DNA of 64,000 bases, from positions 930,001-994,000 of the forward strand of contig CAVYAL010000005.1 of NCBI GenBank assembly GCA_963766505.1. The letters are read 5' to 3'. Made by a program: the position numbers and the translations under genes. The notes beneath the pieces are model-generated. The model did no database searches and was not told where the DNA came from. It saw only the letters and a program-made list of their open reading frames with translations. Below are positions 8,005-15,598 of this stretch, piece by piece (within the stretch, counting starts at the first letter, position 1; each line of letters opens with the position of its first letter). This DNA is from DATIRA01 sp963766505. GTDB lineage: Bacteria > Pseudomonadota > Gammaproteobacteria > Steroidobacterales > Steroidobacteraceae.

Positions 8005-9432
8005 TCAGCGTTTGGCGTTGCGGGGCGCGAAACGCGGATCCGTGATCTTCATTTCCGTCACCGGCCCGTATTTCGCGACGGCCTCGCGGATCTCGGCCGC
8101 GTCGCCGATCAGCACGAGCACGAGGTCACTGGATTTCGGAAACGCGTTCGCGATCGCCCCGCTCGCCGCGTCGCGATCCACGGCTGACACGCGCTCGGCG
8201 TACTGGTTCACGTCCTCCGCGCCGAGTCCGTAGAACATCAGGTCGGCGAGCCGGGCCGCGAGCTGCCCGTTCGTCTCGAGCGTCGGCGGAAACTGGCCGA
8301 GCATGTAGGTCCTTGCCGAGTCGAGAGCGTCGGCCGCGAGCCCCTGCTGGTGCAGGCGGTCCAGCGTGGCGAGCGCAAGGTCGATCGCTTCGACGGTCGT
8401 GCCGGTCTGCGTGTACGAGATCATCTCGAACGCCCCCGGCGCGGAGAGGCGATCGAACCCCGAGCGGGCCCCATAGGTCAGGCCGCTCTTGATGCGCAGC
8501 TCGGTATTCAGCATCGACGTGAATCGTCCGCCGAAGACCGTGTTTACCAGGCTCTGCGCATGCCGCGCCGGATCGAGCCGCGAGGCGCCGACGTTGCCCA
8601 GCCAGAAGTAGGTCTGCGTGGCGCCGGGCTTGTCCACCAGCAGGACGCGCCGCCCCTTGACGGCGGCGGGCGCCGGCACCGCCGGTGGCGCTGCACCGGC
8701 CTTGCGCCAGCCTCCGAAGGCATCTTCCACCCGCCGGCGCATCTCGGCCATCGAGAAGTCACCGACGACCGCCAGCACCAGTCGATCTCCGCCGAGTTGC
8801 TGCTCGAAGTAGCTGCTCACGTCGGCCGGTCCGATCGCAGCCAGCGACTCCTCGTCGCCGCCGACGGGCCGGCCGTATGGATGACCGCCGAACAGCCACG
8901 CATCGCCGTACTCGCCGATCAGGGCTCGCGGGTCGGAGTCCTTCGCGGCGGCGATGGACTGGATCGAGCGAGTGCGGACCTTGTCGAATTCCGCGGCCTC
9001 GAGCCGCGGCCGCTGCAGCGCGTCCGCGAGCAGGCCGAGCACCAGATCGGCGTCCTTGGAAAGAAAGCTCGCGCCGACGACCAGCGACTCGTTGCCTGCG
9101 GCGACACTCAGCTCGGCACCGACGCTCTCGAGCGCCTCTGCGAACGCTGCGGCGTCACGCGTTCCCGCACCCTGCTGCATCAGCTCCGCAAGCAGGGCCG
9201 CGCTGCCTTCCTTGCCGGGCGCGTCCCCCAGCGCCCCGCCGCGAATCACGGCCGTGACGGAGATCAGCGGCGTGTCGCGTTTCTCCATCAGCGCGATGCG
9301 CGTGCCGTTCTCGAGCGTCAGCTGCTCGAACGCGGGAAGCTGCACCGAGCCGGGCGTTGCGGCATTGGACAGCCCGCTGCCCAGGCAAGAGACACCGATC
9401 ACGATGGCCGCGAGCACGCGCAGGCGCCTCAT
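8005..9432 (-). CDS. M16 family peptidase-like subunit, catalytically inactive
   Basis: A 475-residue exported protein (signal to about residue 24) with the two-lobed M16 fold: an FEQLTLENGTRIAL strand, a GGALGDAPGKEG turn, and the C-terminal GLTYGARS segment that supplies the conserved Arg/Tyr of the partner subunit. At the place where active M16 enzymes have HxxEH it reads ALLAELMQQ, so no zinc site. This is the known pattern of heterodimeric M16 peptidases, where an inactive subunit completes the chamber. Its ATG overlaps the stop of the active subunit gene by four bases (ATGA), implying coupled translation and a 1:1 complex. Confidence 0.85.
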   Translation of the reverse strand: MRRLRVLAAIVIGVSCLGSGLSNAATPGSVQLPAFEQLTLENGTRIALMEKRDTPLISVTAVIRGGALGDAPGKEGSAALLAELMQQGAGTRDAAAFAEALESVGAELSVAAGNESLVVGASFLSKDADLVLGLLADALQRPRLEAAEFDKVRTRSIQSIAAAKDSDPRALIGEYGDAWLFGGHPYGRPVGGDEESLAAIGPADVSSYFEQQLGGDRLVLAVVGDFSMAEMRRRVEDAFGGWRKAGAAPPAVPAPAAVKGRRVLLVDKPGATQTYFWLGNVGASRLDPARHAQSLVNTVFGGRFTSMLNTELRIKSGLTYGARSGFDRLSAPGAFEMISYTQTGTTVEAIDLALATLDRLHQQGLAADALDSARTYMLGQFPPTLETNGQLAARLADLMFYGLGAEDVNQYAERVSAVDRDAASGAIANAFPKSSDLVLVLIGDAAEIREAVAKYGPVTEMKITDPRFAPRNAKR

Positions 9433-10802
9433 TTCGCCCCCGCCTGCGCCGCAACCGGCGCCTGCTCTGCCGTCACCGGCACCAGTGTGCCCACCGTGCG
9501 ATTGCCGGAGCGAAGTGTGCTCGCGACCGCGGCACGCACGTCCTCGGCGGTGATGCCCTGGTAGACCGCGGGTGCCTCGAAGAGCTTTCGGTAGTCGCCA
9601 TGGAACACCTGGTAGTCGCCGAGGGCCTGCGCCTTGCCGCTGATCGTCTCGAGGCCGCGCCAGAAGCCCGCGAGCGCCTGGTTGCGGGCCTTCGCGAGCT
9701 CGGCCTCGGTCGGCCCATCGGCCGCCAGCCGCGCGAGTTCCTCGTCGATCAGCTGCTCGGTCCGTGCCGGGTCGACGCCCGGCGGCACGACCGCATAGAC
9801 CCAGGCGAGGCCCGGATCGAAGCCCTGGTCCAGCGCCGTTCCGACCTGTATGGCCGCGCGCTCGCGCTCCACCAGTCGCTGGTGCAAGCGCGACGAGTCG
9901 CCGTCCCCCAGGATCGAGAGTGTCACTTCGAGCACCCGGGACTCGCGGTCAGGTGCCGCCGCCGCATGCCAGGCCATCGCGAGCAGCGGCGTCTGGCCCT
10001 CCCGCTCGATGCGCAGCCTGCGCTCGCCGAGCTGCGGCGGCTCCCGGGTGGTGACCGGCTCAGGTGCCGCTTGCGCCGGAATGCCCGCGAGGTGCTTCTC
10101 GGCGAGCGCGAAGATCTCCTCCGGCGTCACGTCGCCGACCACGAACATCACGGCGTTGTTCGGCGCGTAGTACCGCTCGTAGAAGGCCTGCAGGTCCTCG
10201 ATCTTCCAACCCTCGATGTCCGAGGGCCAGCCGATGGTCGGAATCTGGTATGGATGGGCGACGTAGGCCGAGGCCTGCATCTGCTCGATCAGCACGCCGA
10301 AATTGTCGTTGTCGATGCTCGAGCGCCGCTCGGAATGGACCACGCCCCGCTCGCTCTCCACCACCTTGGGATCGAAGTCGAGGTTCCGCATGCGGTCCGC
10401 CTCGAGTTCGAAGATCAGCTCGAGCGCCGTTCGCGGGAACCAGTTCTGGTACACCGTCACGTCCGAGCTCGTATAGGCGTTGTTGCGCCCGCCGTTCGCC
10501 TCCATGACCCGATCGAACTCGCCCGGCGGGCGCGTCTTCGTGCCGTTGAACATCATGTGCTCGAAGAAGTGCGAGATGCCGGTGATGCCCGGGCGCTCGT
10601 TCCGGCTGCCGACCCGGTACCAGGTGTACATCGCAACGTTCGGGATGTCGGCATCCGGCCAGACGACCACCTCCATGCCGTTCGCGAGCGTACGCGTCGC
10701 GACGCGATCCGCGCCCGGCAGCGCAGTCGCGGCGACGTACTGTGGCCACATCGGGCCGAGCAGCGCGAGCGCTGCAGCCACGCACATTTGCCTCATGCCC
10801 AT
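9429..10802 (-). CDS. M16 family zinc peptidase, active subunit
   Basis: A 457-residue exported protein with the inverted zinc motif HFFEH (residues 78-82) and the downstream ESERGVVHSE segment bearing the third Glu ligand, placing it in the pitrilysin/M16 class. An N-terminal signal ends near residue 25. An ATG six bases further in (10796) has better spacing to the GAGA upstream and may be the true start. It lies 10 bases after the DUF885 gene and is coupled to the inactive M16 subunit, so the three form one exported peptidase operon. Substrates are probably short peptides in the periplasm, inferred from the family. Confidence 0.88.
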   Translation of the reverse strand: MGMRQMCVAAALALLGPMWPQYVAATALPGADRVATRTLANGMEVVVWPDADIPNVAMYTWYRVGSRNERPGITGISHFFEHMMFNGTKTRPPGEFDRVMEANGGRNNAYTSSDVTVYQNWFPRTALELIFELEADRMRNLDFDPKVVESERGVVHSERRSSIDNDNFGVLIEQMQASAYVAHPYQIPTIGWPSDIEGWKIEDLQAFYERYYAPNNAVMFVVGDVTPEEIFALAEKHLAGIPAQAAPEPVTTREPPQLGERRLRIEREGQTPLLAMAWHAAAAPDRESRVLEVTLSILGDGDSSRLHQRLVERERAAIQVGTALDQGFDPGLAWVYAVVPPGVDPARTEQLIDEELARLAADGPTEAELAKARNQALAGFWRGLETISGKAQALGDYQVFHGDYRKLFEAPAVYQGITAEDVRAAVASTLRSGNRTVGTLVPVTAEQAPVAAQAGAK

Positions 10803-10812
10803 CTCTCGCGAC

Positions 10813-12615
10813 TCAGCGCTGTGCCTCGATCCAGCGATCGACCTTGGCTTCCAGCACGTGCAACGGCAGCGCGCCGTCGGCGAGCACGGCAGTGTGGAAC
10901 GCGCGGACGTCGAATTTCGGGCCGAGCGCCTTCTCGGCCCGGGTACGAAGCTCCCGGATCTTGATCTGGCCGATCTTGTAGGCCAGCGCCTGTCCGGGGA
11001 TGGCGATGTAGCGTTCCGCCTCCGACACGCGGCGCGCCTCGGCCGCCGAACTGTTGGCCGTCATGTAGTCGAGCACCTGCTCGCGCGACCAGCCCTTCGA
11101 GTGCAGGCCAGTGTCCACGACCAGCCGGATCGCGCGCCACAGTTCCGCTTCGAGCATGCCGAAGTACTGGTACGGGTCCGTGTACATGCCGAGCTCGGTT
11201 CCCAGCGACTCCGCGTACAGGCCCCAGCCCTCGCTGTAGGCCGTGTAGCCGCCGAAGCGGCGGAACTTCGGCAGGTCCTTCTGCTCGCGCTGGATCGTGA
11301 TCTGGAAATGGTGCCCGGGGTTGCCCTCGTGCAGCGACAGCGCCTCCATCGCCCACTTCGGGCGTGCCTTCAGATCGTAGGCATTGGCGTAGAAGATGCC
11401 GGGCCGCGAGCCGTCGAGGCTGGCCGCCTGGTACATGCCGCCCGCGGCACTCTTTTCGCGGAAGGGTTCAACCGCGCGCACCTCGTAGTCGGCCTTGGGC
11501 AGGATCTCGAACAGGTCCGGCAGCCGCGGATCGACCCGATTCTTGATGTCCACGTAGCCCTGGACGAGCTGCTCGCGCGTGTCCCAGAAGAACTTCGGGT
11601 CCTCCTGCAGGTAGTCGAGGAACGCGCTCAGGTCGCCCTCGAAGCCGACCTTCTTCATCACGCCGCGCATCTCGCCGTGTATCCGCGCGACCTCGGCGAG
11701 GCCTATCTCGTGGATCTGCGCCGGCGTGTAGTCGGTGGTCGTGATCTCGCGGACGTTGTACGCGTACCAGGCCTGGCCGTCGGGCAACGCGTCGAGACCG
11801 ACGCTGGTCCTGGCCTTCGGCAGGTATTCATCGCGCACGAAGTCGTGCAGCCGGCGATAGCTCGGCAGGATCTTCGTCGAGATCGCCGCGGCGTAGGCTG
11901 CACTCAGGCGTTCCCGCTCGGCGGCCGGAAACTCTGCCGGCATCTTCGTGATCGGGCCCCAGAACAGCGAGTCCTCGGGTTTCGCCGCGATCTGGGCCTC
12001 GAGCTGCGGCAGCGTCCGCTCCATCAGGATCTTCGGCTGCGTATAGCCCTTGGCAATGCCCTCGCGCATGTTGGCGATGGCCTGGTCCGTCCAGGCTGCG
12101 AAGCCGTCCATTCGCTTGAGGAAGTCGTCGTAGTCCTTGACCGTCTTGAACGGCTGGATGCCCTGGCCCGAGCCCAGCTGGGCGAAGAAGTTGGGCACCG
12201 AGTAGAACTGGTTCAGCGGTATCAGGTGGGACGGGAACCGGAAGCCCTCGATCTCGCTCTCGCGGGCCGACTTGAAGATCTCGTAGGACAGCAGGTCCTG
12301 GCCCGAGAGCTGGCCCGCGTCGATCGTCTCGAGCTTCCCGAGGTAGTCGCGCTCGAGCTTTTCCGCCCGCGCGCGCCACTCTGGCGTGATGCTGATCTCG
12401 AAGCGATCGTTGTAGCGCGGATCGCCGATCGAGGTGGCGAGGACGGGGTTGAGGAGCAGGTAGTCCTCGAAATAGGCGTCGAACAGCGCGGCAAGCCGCT
12501 GCGCTTCGGACGGCTGGGCGGCCTCTGTAGCTGCGGCGGCCCGGCCGCTCGTGGCCAGGATCGGGGCCAGCAGGCAGAAAAGCGCCCCGGCGAGAAGCTT
12601 GAGTCTCGGCGTCAT
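10813..12615 (-). CDS. DUF885 family exported metal-dependent hydrolase/peptidase
   Basis: A 600-residue protein starting at ATG 12615, which begins a Sec signal (MTPRLKLLAGALFCLLAP, cut near ATSGRAAA). The motif LHEGNPGHH followed by the downstream SEGWGLYAE segment is the hallmark of DUF885, whose HEG-type motif resembles M3/gluzincin zinc sites; some members are implicated in peptide or ester hydrolysis. In-frame starts upstream would reach into the divergent operon's leader and add no signal. As the first gene of the minus-strand operon with the M16 pair, it likely works on the same extracytoplasmic peptide pool. Confidence 0.85.
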   Translation of the reverse strand: MTPRLKLLAGALFCLLAPILATSGRAAAATEAAQPSEAQRLAALFDAYFEDYLLLNPVLATSIGDPRYNDRFEISITPEWRARAEKLERDYLGKLETIDAGQLSGQDLLSYEIFKSARESEIEGFRFPSHLIPLNQFYSVPNFFAQLGSGQGIQPFKTVKDYDDFLKRMDGFAAWTDQAIANMREGIAKGYTQPKILMERTLPQLEAQIAAKPEDSLFWGPITKMPAEFPAAERERLSAAYAAAISTKILPSYRRLHDFVRDEYLPKARTSVGLDALPDGQAWYAYNVREITTTDYTPAQIHEIGLAEVARIHGEMRGVMKKVGFEGDLSAFLDYLQEDPKFFWDTREQLVQGYVDIKNRVDPRLPDLFEILPKADYEVRAVEPFREKSAAGGMYQAASLDGSRPGIFYANAYDLKARPKWAMEALSLHEGNPGHHFQITIQREQKDLPKFRRFGGYTAYSEGWGLYAESLGTELGMYTDPYQYFGMLEAELWRAIRLVVDTGLHSKGWSREQVLDYMTANSSAAEARRVSEAERYIAIPGQALAYKIGQIKIRELRTRAEKALGPKFDVRAFHTAVLADGALPLHVLEAKVDRWIEAQR

Positions 12616-12675
12616 GTGGGTATTCCGTGATCGGAGGGACAGGGGCGTAACTTTGCCGTATTGCGACCCGGTCGG

Positions 12676-12708
12676 AAAGCATATCCGTGTCCTCACGGAT
12701 GCTTTTTT
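12676..12708 (+). terminator. Leader hairpin with U-tract upstream of the 2-oxoacid oxidoreductase operon
   Basis: AAAGC-AT-ATCCGTG pairs with CACGGAT-GCTTT across a TCCT loop (two-base bulge), followed by TTT to make six consecutive T. It has the form of a plus-strand intrinsic terminator, but no plus-strand gene lies upstream. It sits about 48 bases before the gamma-subunit start, so it may be an attenuator in the operon's 5' leader. A second small hairpin (GGATCA/TGATCC, 12713-12732) follows, and GCATCGTG at 12721-12728 could alternatively pair with the right arm. Confidence 0.55.
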
Positions 12709-12755
12709 CGTCGGATCAGGGCATCGTGATCCCGAGCCACAGGGACGGGAGGATC

Positions 12756-13346
12756 ATGTTCCAGGTTCGTATCCATGGCCGCGGTGGCCAGGGCGTCGTC
12801 ACCGCGGCAGAACTGCTGTCCGTGGCCGCCTTCCTAGAGGGGCGGCATGCCCAGGCCTTCCCGAGCTTCGGCTCGGAGCGCACCGGTGCGCCGGTGGTCG
12901 CCTTCTGCCGCATCGACGAGAAGCCCATCCGGCTGCGCGAGCCGGTCATGGCACCCGATGCGCTGATCATCCAGGACCCCACGCTGCTCCACCAGGTGGA
13001 CGTGTTCGGTGGCCTGGCGTCGGACGGCTACATCCTGATCAACACCAGCCGGACCTTCGACGACCTCGGCCTCGGTGAATTCGTCGGCGGATTTCCGGCC
13101 GAGCACATCTGCACGGTGCCGGCGACCGAGCTGGCCCTGAAGCACGTCGGGCGACCGCTGCCAAATGCGGCGCTGCTGGGCGGGTTTGCGGCGCTGTCCG
13201 ACCGGATCTCGCTCGAGTCCGTCAATGCAGCAATCCGCGAGAAGTTCCCGGCCAGGATCGCGGAAAACAACGTCGCTGCGGCGACCGAGGCCCACGAGTA
13301 CGTCATGCAGGAAATGCGGGAGTCCACCAGTGCTGAAACAGATTGA
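12756..13346 (+). CDS. 2-oxoacid:acceptor oxidoreductase, gamma subunit
   Basis: A 196-residue protein from ATG 12756, with GGGAGG just upstream. It opens with MFQVRIHGRGGQGVVTAAELL, the glycine-rich signature of the gamma domain of pyruvate:ferredoxin oxidoreductase-type enzymes, followed by PSFGSERTGAPV, also family-typical. The gamma domain helps bind CoA and completes the alpha-beta catalytic unit that converts a 2-oxoacid plus CoA to acyl-CoA, CO2 and reduced ferredoxin or another acceptor. Cytoplasmic. First gene of a tight gamma-alpha-beta-flavoprotein operon; its end overlaps the alpha start by 17 bases. Substrate (pyruvate, 2-oxoglutarate or an aryl glyoxylate) cannot be fixed from sequence. 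Confidence 0.88.
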   Translation: MFQVRIHGRGGQGVVTAAELLSVAAFLEGRHAQAFPSFGSERTGAPVVAFCRIDEKPIRLREPVMAPDALIIQDPTLLHQVDVFGGLASDGYILINTSRTFDDLGLGEFVGGFPAEHICTVPATELALKHVGRPLPNAALLGGFAALSDRISLESVNAAIREKFPARIAENNVAAATEAHEYVMQEMRESTSAETD

Positions 13347-14583
13347 GGGCTCGGCGGCGGTCGCAGAAGCAATCGCGCTCTGCCGGCCACAGGTGATCTG
13401 CGCCTACCCGATTTCGCCCCAGACCCACATCGTCGAGGCACTGGGGCGGATGGTCGACGGCGGCCGGCTGGCCAACTGCGAGTTCATCAACGTCGAGTCG
13501 GAGTTCGCGGCGATGTCCGTGGCCATCGGGGCCTCGGCCGCCGGCGCGCGCTCCTACACGGCCACGGCCAGCCAGGGGCTGCTGTTCATGTCCGAGGCGG
13601 TATTCAATGCCGCGGGACTCGGGCTGCCGATCGTGATGACCGTGGCGAACCGCGCGATCGGCGCGCCGATCAACATCTGGAACGACCATACCGACGCACT
13701 GAGCCAGCGCGACTGCGGCTGGATCCAGCTCTTCGCCGAGGACAACCAGGAAGCACTGGACCTGCACCTGCAGGCATTCAGGCTGGGCGAGGAGCTCTCG
13801 CTGCCCGTGATGGTCTGCATGGACGGCTTCATCCTGACGCACGCCTACGAGCGCGTGGACCTGCCGACGCAGGAGCAGGTGGATGCCTATCTGCCGCGCT
13901 ACGAGCCCAGGCAGGTGCTCGACCCCGCCGATCCCGTGTCCATCGGCGCGATGGTCGGTCCCGAGGCCTTCATGGAGGTGCGTTACCTCGCCCACGTCAA
14001 GCAGCGCCAGGCACTGGAGCTGATTCCGGCCTGGGCCGACGAGTTCCGCAAGATCTTCGGCCGCGACAGCGGTGGACTGATCCACCGCTATCGGCTCGAC
14101 GACGCGGAAACCATCGTGGTCGCGATGGGCTCGGTGCTCGGCACGGTCAAGGACACCGTCGATGAGCTCCGCGAGGAGGGCGTGAAGATCGGCGTGCTGG
14201 GCATCACCTGCTTCAGGCCCTGGCCGCTCGCTGCCGTGCGCGAGGCGCTCGGCTCCGCCAGTCGCGTGGTCGTGCTGGAGAAGAGCATCGCGATCGGACT
14301 CGGAGGCATCGTCTCGAACAACGTCCGCGGGTCCTATCAGGGACCGCCGGAGGCGGTACGCACCGTGATCGCGGGTCTCGGTGGCCGATCGATCACCCGC
14401 AAATCGCTGCGCGCGGTCTTCGAGCAGGCCATCCAGGACAAGCTCGAGCGACTGACGTTCCTGGACCTGAACCGGTCGGTCGTCGATCGCGTGCTGGCGC
14501 GCGAGCGTGAGCAGCGCCGCTCAGGCCCGATCGCCGAGAGCATCCTGCGCGACCTCGGCGTGGTCGCCGCGAAGATCGGCTGA
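13330..14583 (+). CDS. 2-oxoacid:acceptor oxidoreductase, alpha subunit
   Basis: A 417-residue protein starting at GTG 13330 (MLKQIEGSAAVAEA), with GGGAG upstream inside the gamma gene. CAYPISPQTHIVEAL and the FINVESEFAAMSVAIGASAAGARSYTATASQGLLFM block are the classic pyrimidine-binding alpha-domain signatures of the PFOR family. The C-terminal half (domain II) contains the glycine and basic positions of the family. It heterodimerises with the beta subunit to bind thiamine diphosphate. A longer open frame upstream is out-of-context sequence overlapping gamma. Operon position between gamma and beta is conserved in this enzyme class. Confidence 0.9.
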   Translation: MLKQIEGSAAVAEAIALCRPQVICAYPISPQTHIVEALGRMVDGGRLANCEFINVESEFAAMSVAIGASAAGARSYTATASQGLLFMSEAVFNAAGLGLPIVMTVANRAIGAPINIWNDHTDALSQRDCGWIQLFAEDNQEALDLHLQAFRLGEELSLPVMVCMDGFILTHAYERVDLPTQEQVDAYLPRYEPRQVLDPADPVSIGAMVGPEAFMEVRYLAHVKQRQALELIPAWADEFRKIFGRDSGGLIHRYRLDDAETIVVAMGSVLGTVKDTVDELREEGVKIGVLGITCFRPWPLAAVREALGSASRVVVLEKSIAIGLGGIVSNNVRGSYQGPPEAVRTVIAGLGGRSITRKSLRAVFEQAIQDKLERLTFLDLNRSVVDRVLAREREQRRSGPIAESILRDLGVVAAKIG

Positions 14584-14593
14584 GGGAGGTCAC

Positions 14594-15598
14594 ATGAGCT
14601 ACCAGCCGATCAGGTTCTACCAGACGGGCACTTTCACGGTTGGCAACCGCCTGCTGCCGGAGGAGCAGCGCTCGGTGCAGGCGAACATGCGCCGCACGAA
14701 TTCGCTGAACTCCGGTCACCGCGCCTGCCAGGGCTGCGGAGAGGCACTGGGCGCCCGCTACGCGATCGACGCGGCGATGGAAGTCACTCATCGCCAGCTG
14801 ATCGCCGCAAACGCGACCGGCTGCCTCGAGGTCTTCTCGACGCCGTACCCGGAGACCTCCTGGCAGATCCCCTGGATCCACTCGCTGTTCGGCAACGCAG
14901 CGGCGGTGGCGACCGGCATCGCCGCGGCGATGCGCGTGCAGGGCCGCCACGATGTGCGGGTCGTGGCCCAGGGCGGCGACGGCGGCACCACCGACATCGG
15001 CTTCGGCTGCCTGTCGGGCATGTTCGAGCGCAACGACGACGTGCTCTACATCTGCTATGACAACGAGGCCTACATGAACACCGGCGTGCAGCGCTCCTCC
15101 GCGACGCCGCCGGCCGCGAGGACCAACACGACGATGCCGGTCGGGCCGTCCACGGGTGCCCGCTTCGGGCAGGGCAAGAACCTGCCGGCGATCGCAATGG
15201 CACACGAGATCCCCTATGTCGCCACGGCGACCGTCGCGCAGCTGCGCGACCTGGAGGCCAAGGTCAGGCGGGCGATGGAGTTCCGCGGCTCGCGCTACAT
15301 CCACATCATGGTGCCCTGCCCGCTGGGCTGGGGCCACGGCTCGGAGCAGACCATCCACATCGCCAGGCTCGCGCACGAGACCGGCCTGTTCCCGGTGTTC
15401 GAGGCCGAGCACGGCGAGGTGACCAGCGTGTCGAAGATCAGGCGCAAGCGGCCTGTAGAGGATTACCTGAAGCCGCAGACGCGCTTTGCGCACCTGTTCA
15501 GGGAACCCAGGCGCGACGACATCATCGAGCAGATCCAGCAGGCCGCCGATCGCAACATCCAGCGCTACGGGCTGCTGGAGCAGGAGGCCGCGCCATGA
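14594..15598 (+). CDS. 2-oxoacid:acceptor oxidoreductase, beta subunit (TPP and 4Fe-4S binding)
   Basis: A 334-residue protein from ATG 14594 with GGGAGGT before it. Cys45 and Cys48 (CQGCGEALG) plus Cys77 (ATGCLEVFSTPYP) are iron-sulphur ligands of the beta subunit. GDGG at 128-131 followed by YDNEAYMNTGVQRS is the thiamine diphosphate/Mg motif. It follows alpha by 10 bases and overlaps the next gene by ATGA. An elongated N-terminal segment before the CQGC motif resembles the pyruvate/phenylglyoxylate branch more than the short KorB type; this is a judgement by eye. Function: decarboxylation and electron transfer from the TPP adduct to the cluster. Confidence 0.9.
   Translation: MSYQPIRFYQTGTFTVGNRLLPEEQRSVQANMRRTNSLNSGHRACQGCGEALGARYAIDAAMEVTHRQLIAANATGCLEVFSTPYPETSWQIPWIHSLFGNAAAVATGIAAAMRVQGRHDVRVVAQGGDGGTTDIGFGCLSGMFERNDDVLYICYDNEAYMNTGVQRSSATPPAARTNTTMPVGPSTGARFGQGKNLPAIAMAHEIPYVATATVAQLRDLEAKVRRAMEFRGSRYIHIMVPCPLGWGHGSEQTIHIARLAHETGLFPVFEAEHGEVTSVSKIRRKRPVEDYLKPQTRFAHLFREPRRDDIIEQIQQAADRNIQRYGLLEQEAAP

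Noticed and set aside
8005..9432. M16 gene lacking HxxEH considered as a decayed pseudogene
   Set aside because: The frame is intact, it keeps the Arg/Tyr segment, and it is translationally coupled to an active subunit, so it is a normal inactive partner.
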